A DNA stretch of 64,000 nt from Sphingomonas arvum (GCF_026013565.1 NZ_JAPDOB010000001.1:434001-498000); one strand, 5' to 3'. Shown: positions 1 to 8,649, numbered from the stretch's first letter. Translations and numbers: made by a program. The notes: generated from the sequence alone by a model not told the origin.

Positions 1-54
1 CGGGGGCGTCGGTGCCCCAGCCGATGGCTTGGGTGGGCAAGGGAAATGAGCTCC

Positions 55-882
55 TTATCGTACCCGGGCCAGAACGCGCTCCGCCTGCGTCAGATGCGGC
101 CGGTCGACCATCTTGCCGTCGATGCTGAGCACGCCCGCGTCCGGCTGTGCAGCGAACGCGTCGACCACCGCACGGGCGTGGGCGATCTCGTCATTGGACG
201 GCGTGAACGCTTCGTTGATGTGCGCCACCTGCGCCGGGTGGATCGCCAGCTTGCCGGTGAACCCTTCGCGTGCGGCGGCGAGCGCTTCGAGGATCAGGCC
301 GGACTCGTCGCGGAAGTCGGTGAACACGCCGTCGACCGGTTGCACCCCGGCGGCGCGGGCACCGGCAAGACAGAGCGAGCGCGCCATCTTGTAGGTGAAG
401 CTGAGCTTGCCGTTCTCGTCATGCTTGCTGCTGGCGCCAAGATCGGCCGACAGGTCCTCCGCGCCCCAGCTCATGGCCACGAGGCTGGGCGAGCCGCGAT
501 AGCTCAGCAGGCCGAACAGGCTGGCGGCGGTCTCGGTCACGATGGCGTGCACCGGGATGTTGCCGGTGCGATGGGCGAGTTCGACCACGTCGCTGCCGCT
601 CTCGGCCTTGGGTAGGACAACACCGTGGATGGCGGCGTTGGCGAATACCTCCAGGTCCTCTTTGTGCCATTCGCTGGCGAACGGGTTGACCCGGACCCAC
701 AGCTGGGACGTATCGGAGGCAGTGAGCCCCTTCACGATCTCGCGCGCAGCGACCTTGCCGGCCGGCGCGACGCTGTCCTCCAGGTCGAAGATGATGGCGT
801 CGGCACCGCACTCCAGCGCGCGGGCGATCTTCTTCTCGCTGTCGGCCGGGACGAACAGCCAGCTGCGCGGTTCGGCGGTCAT
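55..882 (-). CDS. HpcH/HpaI aldolase / citrate lyase beta-like (CoA-ester lyase)
   Basis: The product is a 275-residue CitE-type lyase. This family cleaves or forms CoA esters such as malyl-, methylmalyl- or citramalyl-CoA in a TIM barrel with a divalent metal. Visible hallmarks are the N-terminal [11 protein letters not shown], the DLEDSV motif (33-38), the CoA/substrate arginine in RVNPF (R64), VLPKAES (89-94), and the metal-binding Glu of VTETA (E117) and Asp of the AEDLSADLG stretch. Length is typical of stand-alone CitE-like proteins. The start codon overlaps the stop of the upstream MaoC gene by 4 nt, and GGAGG sits 7 nt before it inside that gene, so the two are translationally coupled. 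The pairing with MaoC suggests consecutive hydration and cleavage of an acyl-CoA. The substrate cannot be read from sequence. Confidence 0.9.
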   Translation of the reverse strand: MTAEPRSWLFVPADSEKKIARALECGADAIIFDLEDSVAPAGKVAAREIVKGLTASDTSQLWVRVNPFASEWHKEDLEVFANAAIHGVVLPKAESGSDVVELAHRTGNIPVHAIVTETAASLFGLLSYRGSPSLVAMSWGAEDLSADLGASSKHDENGKLSFTYKMARSLCLAGARAAGVQPVDGVFTDFRDESGLILEALAAAREGFTGKLAIHPAQVAHINEAFTPSNDEIAHARAVVDAFAAQPDAGVLSIDGKMVDRPHLTQAERVLARVR

Positions 883-1331
883 GCTGGCCTCCGCTGCAAC
901 AGGGCGGTGCGCTTCATGGTGCAGACGGTCTCGCCGCGCTGGTTGATCGCTCGGTGCTCCCAGGTGACCAGCCCGGCGGTCGGCCGCGATTTGCTTTCCC
1001 GCAAGCCCACCGCCTCGCTCTCGAATCGCAGCGTGTCGCCGATGAACACCGGCTTGGGGAACTTCACCTCGTCGAAGCCCAGGTTGGCGACCAGCACCCC
1101 CATGGTGGTGTCGGCAACCGACACGCCGACTGTCAGCGAGAAGGTAAAGCAGCTGTTGACCAGGATCTGGCCGAACTCGCTGGCTTTCGCCACCTCGCCA
1201 TCGAGGTGCATCGGCTGCGGGTTGTGGGTGAGGGTGGAGATGAGGAGGTTGTCGGTCTCCGTCACCGTGCGGGTGAGGTCATGCGCGACGGTGTCGCCGA
1301 CCTGCCATTCGTCGTAATATCGTCCGGCCAT
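879..1331 (-). CDS. MaoC-family (R)-specific enoyl-CoA hydratase/dehydratase
   Basis: This is a 150-residue single hot-dog-fold protein. The hydratase signature is visible at residues 36-57 as [19 protein letters not shown], with the expected His42/Asp44 and FG. The start chosen begins [13 protein letters not shown], which matches the usual N-terminus of the family. A longer reading upstream overlaps the next gene and has no family similarity. The family hydrates 2-enoyl-CoA or mesaconyl-type CoA esters. The tetranucleotide overlap with the CoA-ester lyase downstream indicates a two-enzyme module. The canonical IahG after FG is replaced by ILVNS, a common variation. Confidence 0.88.
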   Translation of the reverse strand: MAGRYYDEWQVGDTVAHDLTRTVTETDNLLISTLTHNPQPMHLDGEVAKASEFGQILVNSCFTFSLTVGVSVADTTMGVLVANLGFDEVKFPKPVFIGDTLRFESEAVGLRESKSRPTAGLVTWEHRAINQRGETVCTMKRTALLQRRPA

Positions 1332-1371
1332 GCGCGAGGGCTTAGAGGAGCCCCGGCGCAAATGCCACGGG

Positions 1372-1761
1372 TCAGCGGATGCCGCCGCTCCGCTGCAGCC
1401 GGCCACGCAGGTCGGCCATCGGCACGCGCTCGACGGCCGCTTCAGGAAGCGAGGAGCGCAGTACCACGGCGAGCTGGCCCAACGTCTGCCCGACCATGTC
1501 CACCGTGTGGAGCGATGGTCGATGGCGGGTTGCGCTGACCGTGTCGCGGTTGATCGAGGCCGCGGCAAGGTCGAGCTGCCGCCAGGCAAAGTCGAGCTCA
1601 TCGGAGATGCGCTGCCACAGCACATTCTCGGTCGGCGCAAAGGCTGGATCCTCGAGCGGCAGCTCGATCCGCCGGATGGAGCGGCGCGGCGCGGGCGCGA
1701 CCGCCGCGACGGCGTGCCGGCGGAACTGTTCGGGCGAACGGAAACGGACAACCTTGCTCAT
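1372..1761 (-). CDS. conserved small protein of unknown function
   Basis: The gene encodes 129 residues from an ATG beginning [14 protein letters not shown] do not recognise a characterised family. The protein has a short basic N-terminus, a proline/arginine stretch ([14 protein letters not shown]) and two predicted amphipathic helices (residues about 48-75 and 92-120). There is no signal peptide and no membrane segment. It lies 82 nt downstream of the transketolase-like gene and 40 nt upstream of MaoC on the same strand, so co-transcription is likely. High GC with third-position bias like its neighbours supports a real gene. An in-frame extension upstream to 1872 would run into the end of the preceding gene and is not favoured. 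Confidence 0.6.
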   Translation of the reverse strand: MSKVVRFRSPEQFRRHAVAAVAPAPRRSIRRIELPLEDPAFAPTENVLWQRISDELDFAWRQLDLAAASINRDTVSATRHRPSLHTVDMVGQTLGQLAVVLRSSLPEAAVERVPMADLRGRLQRSGGIR

Positions 1762-1843
1762 CAAAACCCCACGGTGAGTGACCGCGCCCCCCGGCGCCTG
1801 CACCCGTTGTAGGAAGATTTTGCCTAGCTGCGCGAGCCGAGGC

Positions 1844-4165
1844 TCATCCGTTTGGGAGCAACAGTCCGGCAATTGCCTCCGTTATGGCGGAACCGTCGAG
1901 CCGGTAGGTGGCATAGAGGTCGGCGAGGCTGCCGGTCTGCCCGAAACGATCGACGCCGAGCGGAGCGACTCGCTGGCCGCAGACGCCGCCAAGCCACGAC
2001 AGCGAGGCCGGCGCGGCGTCGCACAGGGTGACCAGGCCGGCACCAGCGGACAAGCGGCCCAGCAGCGCCTCGGCGTGGCTGGACTCGTGACGACCCTGCC
2101 AGCGGGCGGCCTGGGCCGCCGACCAGCCGCGATGCAGCAGATCGGGCGAGGTTATGCTGAGCAGCCCCAATCCGGGCAGGTCGGCGCTCAGTTCCTCGTG
2201 CGCGGCCAGCGCTTCGGGCATGACCGCGCCCATGGCGACGATCGCCGCCTCGGCGTTGGGGCCAGGCTCGCGCAGCCAATAGCCGCCGGCCAGCGCGTCG
2301 GCTTGCCAGCGGCCATCCGCGCGCTCCGGCTGGCGCAGACTGCGGGTGGACAGGCGCAGGTAGGTGGACTCGCCAGATGGATCGTCGATGAGGCGGAAGG
2401 CCTCGCCCATGAACAGAGCGAGCTCGTCGGCGAAGGCGGGCTCGTAGTGGCGCAGGCCCGGCTGGCCGAGCGCGATCAGCGGCGGGTTGACCGATTGATG
2501 CGCGCCGCCTTCAGGTCCGAGCGTGATGCCGCTTGGTGTGGCGACCAGCAGGAAGCGCGCATCCTGGTAGCAGGCGTAGTTCAGCGCATCGAGGCCGCGG
2601 GCGATGAAGGGGTCGTAGAGCGTGCCGATGGGAACCAGCCGCTCGCCGAACAGGTCGCCGGCGAGACCCGCGGCGGCGAGCATCAGGAACAGGTTATTTT
2701 CGGCGATGCCCAGCTCGATGTGCTGCCCGCTGCCGGCCATGCCCCACTTCTGGGCGGACGGGATCTTGGCCTTGGCAAAGGCGTCGGCGACTTCCTGCCG
2801 GCGGAACAGCCCGCGCTGGTTCACGAACGCGCCGAGGTTGGTCGAGACCGTCACGTCGGGCGAGGTGGTGAGGATGCGGTCGGCGAGCGGATGGCCGGAC
2901 TTGGCGAGGTCGAGCAGGATGCGGCCGAACGCGGCCTGGGTGCTCTGCTCCTCCCCGGGCGGGGCAGGGATGGGCGGGACGGTGAGCTGGCCGAAGCTGC
3001 GTGGGCGCTTGGTGCGCGCGATCGGGGTCCCGGCGAGCAGCGCTTCCACCCCAGCTCGGGCGTTGCCGCCGAGCGGGCCGAGCGGCTCCCACTCCTGTCC
3101 GGGCGCCACGCCCATCTGCTCGGCAAAGGCAGTCATCTGCGTCGGGTTCATCAGCCCGGCGTGATTGTCCTTGTGGCCGGCGAAGGGCAGGCCGAAGCCC
3201 TTCACGGTCCAGGCGATGAACAGGGTAGGCACATCGTCGGCGCTGCATTCGTCGAACGCCTGCGTCAGGGTCTCCAGGCAGTGCCCGCCAAGGTCGCTCA
3301 TCAGCCCGGCAAGCTGCGCGTCGTCCTGGTCGCCCAGGAACGAGTCCGCTTCTGCGCCGAGGTCAGCCGACATCCGCGCCCGCCAGGCCGCGCCGCCCTG
3401 GTAGGTGAGCACGCTGTGCTCGGCGTTGGGCAGCGCCTCCAGCCACTCGCGCACCGCCGGATGGGCGTCGAGCGCCGCCGCCAACCGCTTGCCGTAGCGC
3501 AGCTCGACCACCCGCCAGCCGCAGGCGCGGAAGATCTCGTCGAACCGCTCGAACATGCGGTCGGCGCTGGTCGCGTCGAGGCTCTGGCGGTTGTAGTCGA
3601 CGATCCACCACAGGTTGCGGACATCGTGCTTGGCGCCTTCGATTAACGCCTCGTAGATGTTTCCTTCATCCAGCTCGGCATCGCCGACCAGCGCAACGAA
3701 GCGACCCCGGTCGGCCTCGGACATCTTGCCCTTGGCGGTGAGCCAGTCCTGCACCAAGCTGGCGAAGGCGGTGATCGCGACGCCGAGGCCGACCGAGCCG
3801 GTGGAGAAGTCGACCGGGATGCGGTCCTTGGTCCGACTCGGGTAGCTCTGCGCCCCGCCCATGCCTCGGAAGTTCTCCAGCGCCTCGCGGGTCTGGGTCC
3901 CGAGCAGGTAGTGGATGGCGTGCAGCACCGGTCCGGCGTGCGGCTTTACCGCCACCCGGTCGTTTGGCCCGAGCGCGTGGAAGTAGAGAGCGGCCATGAT
4001 CGCCGTCATAGAGGCGCAGCTCGCCTGGTGGCCGCCGACCTTCAGCCCGTCGGCGTTTTCGCGCACGTGGTTGGCGTGGTGGATCGTCCATGCGCTGAGC
4101 CAGCGCAGCCGCTCCTCCACGGCCTTGAGGGCGGCGAGATCGGGGGCGGTGGCGGGCTTCAGCAT
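1844..4165 (-). CDS. transketolase-like / homodimeric pyruvate dehydrogenase E1-like thiamine-diphosphate enzyme
   Basis: The 773-residue protein has the two-part TPP layout of transketolases. The N-terminal PP domain carries the motif GDAELDEGN (161-169) followed by the NLWWIVDYNRQ element (184-194), and the central Pyr domain has GIAENN with LMLAAAGLAG. PVDFSTGSVGLG (117-128) resembles the AceE lineage (homodimeric PDH E1) more than classical TktA. Family knowledge gives TPP-dependent transfer of a two-carbon or acyl unit. No E2 or E3 is adjacent, so the acceptor is unknown. The start MLKPATAPDL at 4165 is chosen because any further extension crosses the divergent lipoprotein gene. It heads a leftward set with the small unknown gene, MaoC and the CoA-ester lyase. 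Confidence 0.85.
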   Translation of the reverse strand: MLKPATAPDLAALKAVEERLRWLSAWTIHHANHVRENADGLKVGGHQASCASMTAIMAALYFHALGPNDRVAVKPHAGPVLHAIHYLLGTQTREALENFRGMGGAQSYPSRTKDRIPVDFSTGSVGLGVAITAFASLVQDWLTAKGKMSEADRGRFVALVGDAELDEGNIYEALIEGAKHDVRNLWWIVDYNRQSLDATSADRMFERFDEIFRACGWRVVELRYGKRLAAALDAHPAVREWLEALPNAEHSVLTYQGGAAWRARMSADLGAEADSFLGDQDDAQLAGLMSDLGGHCLETLTQAFDECSADDVPTLFIAWTVKGFGLPFAGHKDNHAGLMNPTQMTAFAEQMGVAPGQEWEPLGPLGGNARAGVEALLAGTPIARTKRPRSFGQLTVPPIPAPPGEEQSTQAAFGRILLDLAKSGHPLADRILTTSPDVTVSTNLGAFVNQRGLFRRQEVADAFAKAKIPSAQKWGMAGSGQHIELGIAENNLFLMLAAAGLAGDLFGERLVPIGTLYDPFIARGLDALNYACYQDARFLLVATPSGITLGPEGGAHQSVNPPLIALGQPGLRHYEPAFADELALFMGEAFRLIDDPSGESTYLRLSTRSLRQPERADGRWQADALAGGYWLREPGPNAEAAIVAMGAVMPEALAAHEELSADLPGLGLLSITSPDLLHRGWSAAQAARWQGRHESSHAEALLGRLSAGAGLVTLCDAAPASLSWLGGVCGQRVAPLGVDRFGQTGSLADLYATYRLDGSAITEAIAGLLLPNG

Positions 4166-4209
4166 GGCGGGCGAGTAGCGCCAGCGGAACGCTGCGTCAC
4201 CCCACCCGT

Positions 4210-4234
4210 GGAACCGAGTCGAACCGGCAGTGTT
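4210..4234 (+). promoter_or_regulatory. candidate EcfG (general stress sigma factor) promoter
   Basis: GGAAC at 4210-4214 is followed after exactly 16 nt by TGTT at 4231-4234. This fits the alphaproteobacterial EcfG consensus GGAAC-N16/17-cGTT with one deviation. The inferred transcript start lies about 25-30 nt before the ATG of the DUF4142 lipoprotein, leaving room for the strong AAGGGAGAAG ribosome-binding site. DUF4142 genes are frequent members of the EcfG stress regulon, which is family knowledge supporting the assignment. Confidence 0.6.
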
Positions 4235-4267
4235 GCGAGACTCGTCCGAACCAAAGGGAGAAGAGAT

Positions 4268-4900
4268 ATGCGTGCACTTGCCGTCCTGCTCGCCGCGAGC
4301 TGTGCGCTTGCCGCTTGCAGCACCAACAGCGCAACCGAAGACACCGCGCCCGCCGGCGCCATGGCAGCCGACCCCAACAACCCGCTGATGGCCCCCGGCT
4401 ACGTTGCCATGTCGGCCAGCAGCGACCAGTTCGAGATCCAGTCGAGCCAGCTGGCTCTGCAGGCATCGCAGAACCAGGCCGTGCGCAATTTTGCCAACCT
4501 GATGATTGCGCATCACCAGGCCACCACGCAGAACTTGACGGCTGCGGCCGCCAGCGCCGGCCTGCCGCCGCCCCCGCCGACCCTGATGCCACAGCACCAG
4601 CAGATGCTTGACCAGCTGCGCGCGGCGGGCACTGGCATGGCGTTCGACCAGGCCTACAAGCAGGCGCAGATCATGAGCCACCAGCAGGCGCTGGAGCTGC
4701 AGACCAACTATGCCAACGGCGGCGACGTCCCGGCGCTGAAGCAGGTGGCGGCCTCCACCGCGCCCATCGTCCAGCAGCACCTGGGCGCGGCGCAGGCGCT
4801 TAATACGGACATGGGCGGCATGGGCGCGATGCAGCCCGGCATGGACCAGAGCGGCCAGGCGCCCGCGACGGCTCCCGTCCGCAGCGGCGAACGCGGCTAG
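4268..4900 (+). CDS. DUF4142 domain lipoprotein (ferritin-like fold)
   Basis: The gene encodes a 210-residue protein with a lipoprotein signal: a positively charged start, a hydrophobic stretch and an LAAC lipobox (Cys about residue 17). The DUF4142 region follows, recognisable by [20 protein letters not shown], an alpha-helical segment with HH pairs, and a [16 protein letters not shown] segment. Members are periplasmic, four-helix-bundle proteins, often linked to stress. The C-terminus is a low-complexity Met/Gly/Gln tail. AAGGGAGAAG stands just before the ATG. The stop shares CTAG with the convergent HxlR gene. Expression by the general stress sigma factor is suggested by the promoter at 4210-4234. 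Confidence 0.88.
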   Translation: MRALAVLLAASCALAACSTNSATEDTAPAGAMAADPNNPLMAPGYVAMSASSDQFEIQSSQLALQASQNQAVRNFANLMIAHHQATTQNLTAAAASAGLPPPPPTLMPQHQQMLDQLRAAGTGMAFDQAYKQAQIMSHQQALELQTNYANGGDVPALKQVAASTAPIVQQHLGAAQALNTDMGGMGAMQPGMDQSGQAPATAPVRSGERG

Positions 4901-5307
4901 GGTTCGTTCGCGCCGTCCAGCCGCGCGTCAAAGCGTTGCTGGGCGGCGCGGATGCAAGCGATGTGGGCCATCGCCCACCGGCCGAGCGTCTCCACCGGCT
5001 GCTTGAGTGACTCGCCGAGATCGGTGAGCGCGTAGGTGACGCGCGGCGGCACGCTCGGCTCGACCGTGCGGCTGACGAGGCCGTCACGCTCCAGACCGCG
5101 CAGGGTCAGGGTCAGCATGCGCTGGCTGATGCCGTCGATGTGGCGCTTTAGCTCGTTAAACCGGCGCGGCCCGTCGGCCAGGATCATCACGATCAGCATC
5201 GACCACTTATCGCCGACCCGGTTGAGTACGGGCGAGACGTTGCGGCAGCCGGTCGACTCAAGGCTCGGCGGCTGAACGCTTTCCCCTGCTACGTCAGTTA
5301 CATGCAT
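4897..5307 (-). CDS. HxlR-family winged-helix transcriptional regulator
   Basis: The 136-residue protein shows the HxlR pattern: [20 protein letters not shown] near the N-terminus (Cys21 in the position of the redox-sensing cysteine of YodB/HypR-type members), then [35 protein letters not shown] and the wing [12 protein letters not shown]. HxlR regulators are dimeric repressors, several of which respond to quinones or diamide through that cysteine. It is divergent to a quinone/azo reductase gene, the usual YodB-AzoR arrangement. The intergenic GTTAC repeats are likely its binding sites. An alternative ATG lies 4 nt inside in another frame and is not used. Confidence 0.9.
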   Translation of the reverse strand: MHVTDVAGESVQPPSLESTGCRNVSPVLNRVGDKWSMLIVMILADGPRRFNELKRHIDGISQRMLTLTLRGLERDGLVSRTVEPSVPPRVTYALTDLGESLKQPVETLGRWAMAHIACIRAAQQRFDARLDGANEP

Positions 5308-5387
5308 GTTACCCGCTCACTTTCATGTGCCTTCTTGCGGCGCAATTCGGGGTGGTTACCTGTGCACCCTAGGTAACGATTGGTTAC
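5297..5387. promoter_or_regulatory. GTTAC/GTAAC repeat cluster, probable HxlR operators
   Basis: Five copies of the pentamer GTTAC or its complement lie in 91 nt: 5297-5301, 5308-5312, 5355-5359, 5373-5377 (as GTAAC) and 5383-5387. The last two form a 15-bp inverted repeat, GTAAC-GATTG-GTTAC, ending 25 nt before the azoreductase ATG. 5355-5377 forms a wider inverted repeat. The first pair overlaps the regulator's own start codon, which suggests autoregulation. HxlR-family operators are typically short inverted repeats of this size. Confidence 0.6.
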
Positions 5388-5412
5388 TAGGTTTGCAAAG
5401 GGAAGCACTCCA

Positions 5413-5967
5413 ATGACCCGCATTCTTCGGATCGACAGCAGCATCACGGGCGAGAATAGCGTCAGCCGGGTGCTGACCGGTCGGATTGTCGAGCAACTGG
5501 CCGCCAACGGCCCGGCGGACGTCATCAGTCGCGATCTCGTCGCCGAGCCGCTCGACCACCTGACCTTGGGGGCCTTCGCGGACACCACCGTCCTTGAGGA
5601 GTTCCTCGGCGCGGACACGGTAGTGATCGGGGCGCCCATGTATAATTTCACGCTGCCGAGCCAATTGAAGGCGTGGCTGGACCGGATCGTCGTCAACGGC
5701 CGCACCTTCCGGTACGGAGCGGACGGCACGCCCGAGGGACTCGTCGGCGACAAGCGGGTGATCGTGGCGCTGAGCCGCGGCGGCTTTTACCGGGGCGACT
5801 CACCGGCGGCCGGGCTGGAGCATCTGGAAACCTACCTGACGGGCGTGTTTGGCTTCATCGGCATCAAGCCGGAGTTCGTCGCCGCCGACGGCATCAACAT
5901 GGGGCCCGAGATCAAGGCCAGGGGCGTCGAGACTGCGCTCGGTGAGGTCGAGCGGCTCGCGGCTTGA
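5413..5967 (+). CDS. azoR: FMN-dependent NADH:quinone/azo reductase (AzoR family)
   Basis: The product is a flavodoxin-like 184-residue protein. Hallmarks are the phosphate-binding N-terminus [17 protein letters not shown], the FMN loop [19 protein letters not shown] (74-92) and the SRGG loop near residue 125. The enzyme reduces quinones and azo compounds with two electrons from NADH through FMN and is usually a cytosolic homodimer. The start at 5413 is chosen over an ATG-less extension to 5380 because it matches the family N-terminus and GGAAG lies 8 nt upstream. It is transcribed away from the HxlR repressor, implying induction by electrophilic quinones or thiol stress. Confidence 0.92.
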   Translation: MTRILRIDSSITGENSVSRVLTGRIVEQLAANGPADVISRDLVAEPLDHLTLGAFADTTVLEEFLGADTVVIGAPMYNFTLPSQLKAWLDRIVVNGRTFRYGADGTPEGLVGDKRVIVALSRGGFYRGDSPAAGLEHLETYLTGVFGFIGIKPEFVAADGINMGPEIKARGVETALGEVERLAA

Positions 5968-6238
5968 CGTTGGCAAATGGCGACAAGGGGACGGCAACGC
6001 CAACCCATTCGGGTCAACCTTGTCGCTCTTGGCGAACCGCTGCCGTGTCGGGCAACAGGCCGTCCAGCAACGCCGCAACGAAGGCCCGCTTGCGCGGGGG
6101 GCAGCCGGCGTGCAGCTTGCGCGCCGGTGCGGGGAAGTGGAGGCTTTCTGTCATGGCAGGAAGGTAAGCGCCTGAACCGGAAGCAGGAGAGGGCGCCGCG
6201 CTTACACCGAAGCGTTGGCCGCGTGAGGGAGACCAGTC

Positions 6239-6475
6239 ATGAGCAAGCTTTCGGCCGACGAACGCAATCACCTCGACAAGGGCAAGTTCGCCTTCCCGAA
6301 GGAGCGCAAGGAGCCACTGGAGAACGCCAGCCACGTTCGCAACGCGATTGCTCGCTTCAACCAGGTGAAGGGTGTCAGCGACGCCGAGCGAGATGCCGCA
6401 TGGAAGCTGATAAAGGCGGCGAAGAAGTTCGACGTGGAGGTCAGCGAGGCCAACTGGCGCGAGATCGGGAAGTAG
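6239..6475 (+). CDS. DUF6582-type small protein
   Basis: The gene encodes 78 hydrophilic residues with the recognisable pattern MSKLSADERNHLDKGKFAFPKERKEP..ASHVRNAIARF, a lysine-rich helix and a short acidic C-terminus. Proteins of this type are widespread in alphaproteobacteria and have no established function. GTGAGGGAGACC precedes the ATG and acts as ribosome-binding site. The 271 nt upstream, after the azoreductase, hold no gene I can support. A terminator is not evident before the convergent small gene at 6492. Confidence 0.75.
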   Translation: MSKLSADERNHLDKGKFAFPKERKEPLENASHVRNAIARFNQVKGVSDAERDAAWKLIKAAKKFDVEVSEANWREIGK

Positions 6476-6491
6476 GGTCGGCTTCTGAACC

Positions 6492-6680
6492 CTACTGCGC
6501 GGCGAGCCAGGCATCGCTGCAGATCAGGATCAGCTCTCGCCGCGCGGCGGGGACGAGCAGGTGCGCCTCGACCGCGGCGCGATCCTCCTTCGGCAACTTC
6601 CGGATGATTTCCGCCACGCTGCGGCACTGCCCAGACCGGGCAAGCTCGAAGGCATGTTCGACTTCCACGGACCTCGTCAT
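6492..6680 (-). CDS. small conserved hypothetical protein
   Basis: The 62-residue product begins MTRSVEVEHAFELARSG and contains a predicted helix-turn-helix-like arrangement (CRSVAEIIRKLPKEDRAAVEAHL), then a hydrophobic end. I recognise no characterised family. The composition, the GGCGGAC just before the ATG and the convergence with the DUF6582 gene support a real gene, but its short length makes this uncertain. Confidence 0.45.
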   Translation of the reverse strand: MTRSVEVEHAFELARSGQCRSVAEIIRKLPKEDRAAVEAHLLVPAARRELILICSDAWLAAQ

Positions 6681-6793
6681 GTCCGCCGCCTAGCGCGGTT
6701 CGCGGCCGGACGCGAATGTCGGCTTCCTATCCATTGCAGACGTAAGCTTTTGATGGCGGGCTGCATCAATGAGTTGGTCTTGATCTGCAACAA

Positions 6794-8455
6794 TCAGTCA
6801 AGTTTAAGGCGGACGAACCCCATAGCGGCGATAGGCTTCTGGTTTCCGTAAAGAGGCGCGAGGTCGTCCGGAAGGTAGTTCAGCGAGACCAGACCCCCCG
6901 CACCAAACGAGAAGTGCTCGGCAAGACGAAAATCACGCACAGCTCCAACCGAGACCTTGCCCACTCGGAAGGCTTGACCATGCTCCTCGTCCTCGAGGAG
7001 CTCCCGGTTCTCGGTAATCTCGCCACGTCCAAAGATCGTCCAGTCTCGATGTTTGAGCGATGCCTCCGCCATGTAAGCGTCGTCCCTTCGCGCCTCGCCG
7101 TGGTGGTCAATGGTCTTACGGCCCCACGCAAACGTAGCGGCTAATTTCCATCCAGGCGCTATGCCACGGGCATAGAGCACGCTTGCCGACCAGCGCTTCT
7201 GGTCTACGCCCGGCTCCAGCTGCTCGGGGTTTTCGAGGTGGCCCCAGCTACCCTGCAGCGATAACTGGTTGGTCGGGTTGAACGAAACTCGCACCGCTGT
7301 TGAGTCCAAAGCGGCGGTCTCGATGTCCCAACGATGCTCGTCGGGCTCACGCCCGTTAAAGCGACTGACTTCAACTTTGGCGTTTCCGAGGGTCAACCCC
7401 CCTGTCAGCACGCCAAAGCTGATGTGGGTCGAGTCGAGCCAGTGATGGCTGATGGGAGCTTCCGGCGAGTCCATGATGGCCTCGCGGTGCATGAAGGCCG
7501 GAGGGCCAAAGGCAGGCTCCCCGGGTAGACCGGCGTAAAGGAACACACTGCTGTTTCCGCCAATATTCTGCGATATCGACCCGGACAGTTCCATGAAGAA
7601 GTCGTGCGGGTGCTGCCGGTCGATGAGCCTGTCCGTGCCATTGGCGGTCTCTCCGCTGGCGAGCAGCAATGGGTAGCCCCGCTTGCCCATCAGTGGGTCA
7701 GGGCTGAGCATCGCCTTCAACTGTAGCGTGCCGTTACCGACGGGCCTGCGAGCCATGCCCATCAGCATGCCCCCGGCAAATACCCTGTTTGCACCGCGCC
7801 TGCCCGACTGGTGATCGTAGACGAGGTTCACGACCCCATGAGCCATGAGCGTCCAGTCGCCCGCTCCGTTCATTATGCCAGAATGCTTCGACGCATCGGG
7901 CTGCCAAGCCGTGCCTGAAGCATCCCTTTGCATGGGGTAAGAATTAAGTGCTCCAGTCATGGACTGATGCTCGGCGTGATCGCCTGCCGACATCACCGCA
8001 TGATCCACTTGGGAGTGGTTCATGGTCGAATGGTCCATTGTTGACGCATCCATCGCAGCGGCAGCCGGCCCTGAAGCAGTCGCGCCAGGGTTCATCCGCG
8101 AACCGTTCATTTGACCATGTTGCGTATGGGACTGGTCGGCCCTTGCTGGTGCAGCAGCTTCCGGCGGCGTACCCGTGGGCAATGCGCCATTGTCCATTTG
8201 AGAATGGTCCATTGGAACAGCGCGCTTGACCTTTGGTTGAGCGACGCTGTCCTTCCTGGTTGTAATCTTCTTGGCAGAGCCCTTCTTGGTCGCCGCCTCC
8301 TTTGTCGATTGCTTCTGAAGCGTGGCCTTTCTTGCAACGGACTTGGAAGGCATCGGCATGCTCATGCCCGGAGGATGCGCGTGCTGCGCTTGCGCTAACG
8401 CATCGTCGGCAACCAGTGCCGCAGTGGCGGCGGTAAGCATCACACTTAGTTTCAC
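6794..8455 (-). CDS. His/Met-rich envelope protein of a metal-resistance operon, with outer-membrane-type C-terminal region
   Basis: The gene encodes 553 residues. A signal peptide ends near ALAQAQ. A Lys/Thr-rich stretch and a His/Met-rich region (about 80-190) follow, with repeated MDHSQM, MDHSTM, MNHSQVDH and MSMPMP motifs like the copper-binding repeats of CopB and PcoE proteins. The remaining 350 residues look like alternating beta strands of a porin-like barrel. The GTG start at 8455 is preceded by GGGAGA and overlaps the stop of the glutaredoxin-like gene (GTGA), so the genes are coupled. The upstream MerR-type promoter indicates metal induction. A role in periplasmic or outer-membrane copper/silver handling is inference from the repeats and the regulator. 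Confidence 0.7.
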   Translation of the reverse strand: MKLSVMLTAATAALVADDALAQAQHAHPPGMSMPMPSKSVARKATLQKQSTKEAATKKGSAKKITTRKDSVAQPKVKRAVPMDHSQMDNGALPTGTPPEAAAPARADQSHTQHGQMNGSRMNPGATASGPAAAAMDASTMDHSTMNHSQVDHAVMSAGDHAEHQSMTGALNSYPMQRDASGTAWQPDASKHSGIMNGAGDWTLMAHGVVNLVYDHQSGRRGANRVFAGGMLMGMARRPVGNGTLQLKAMLSPDPLMGKRGYPLLLASGETANGTDRLIDRQHPHDFFMELSGSISQNIGGNSSVFLYAGLPGEPAFGPPAFMHREAIMDSPEAPISHHWLDSTHISFGVLTGGLTLGNAKVEVSRFNGREPDEHRWDIETAALDSTAVRVSFNPTNQLSLQGSWGHLENPEQLEPGVDQKRWSASVLYARGIAPGWKLAATFAWGRKTIDHHGEARRDDAYMAEASLKHRDWTIFGRGEITENRELLEDEEHGQAFRVGKVSVGAVRDFRLAEHFSFGAGGLVSLNYLPDDLAPLYGNQKPIAAMGFVRLKLD

Positions 8456-8649
8456 GGTTGTCTCCCGGATCGCAGCAGGTGCCACTCGGCAATCTTCTCG
8501 ACGCTTACTTGGGACTGATCCTCAACCTCGTAATCAGACCTCTTCAGCAGGTCCTTCGCCCTCAGGCCGTACGGGCAGGTATGATGAGGCATCACCATCC
8601 GGTAAGCATCGCCTTTTCGCAGCGATAGGATGGTTGCAATGTCCGACAT
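8452..8649 (-). CDS. truncated glutaredoxin-like protein (N-terminal half only)
   Basis: The 65-residue product starts with a glutaredoxin beta-alpha unit: YRMVMPHHTCPYGLRAKDLL carries a redox Cys in TCPYG (the second Cys is absent, a monothiol form), followed by YEVED. After that the sequence departs from the family and stops, so the TxPQ/cis-Pro and GG(Y/F)DD elements needed for glutathione binding are missing. CAAGGAGAGG lies directly before the ATG at 8649, and it is the first gene after the MerR-type promoter, so it is probably still translated. It overlaps the next gene by 4 nt. It could be a decayed remnant kept as a leader for coupling. Confidence 0.6.
   Translation of the reverse strand: MSDIATILSLRKGDAYRMVMPHHTCPYGLRAKDLLKRSDYEVEDQSQVSVEKIAEWHLLRSGRQP

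Noticed and set aside
1-54. GGGGGC...GCCCC hairpin at the left edge
   Set aside because: A short stem near the end of the lyase gene without a T-run; too little sequence to judge.
4166-4780. 205-codon extension upstream of the transketolase-like gene
   Set aside because: It lies antisense to the DUF4142 lipoprotein, which has a signal peptide, a good ribosome-binding site and family similarity.
6014-6154. 46-codon frame on the minus strand, MTESLHFPAPARKLH
   Set aside because: It could be a small gene, but it has no convincing ribosome-binding site or family. The 271-nt space is best left without a gene.
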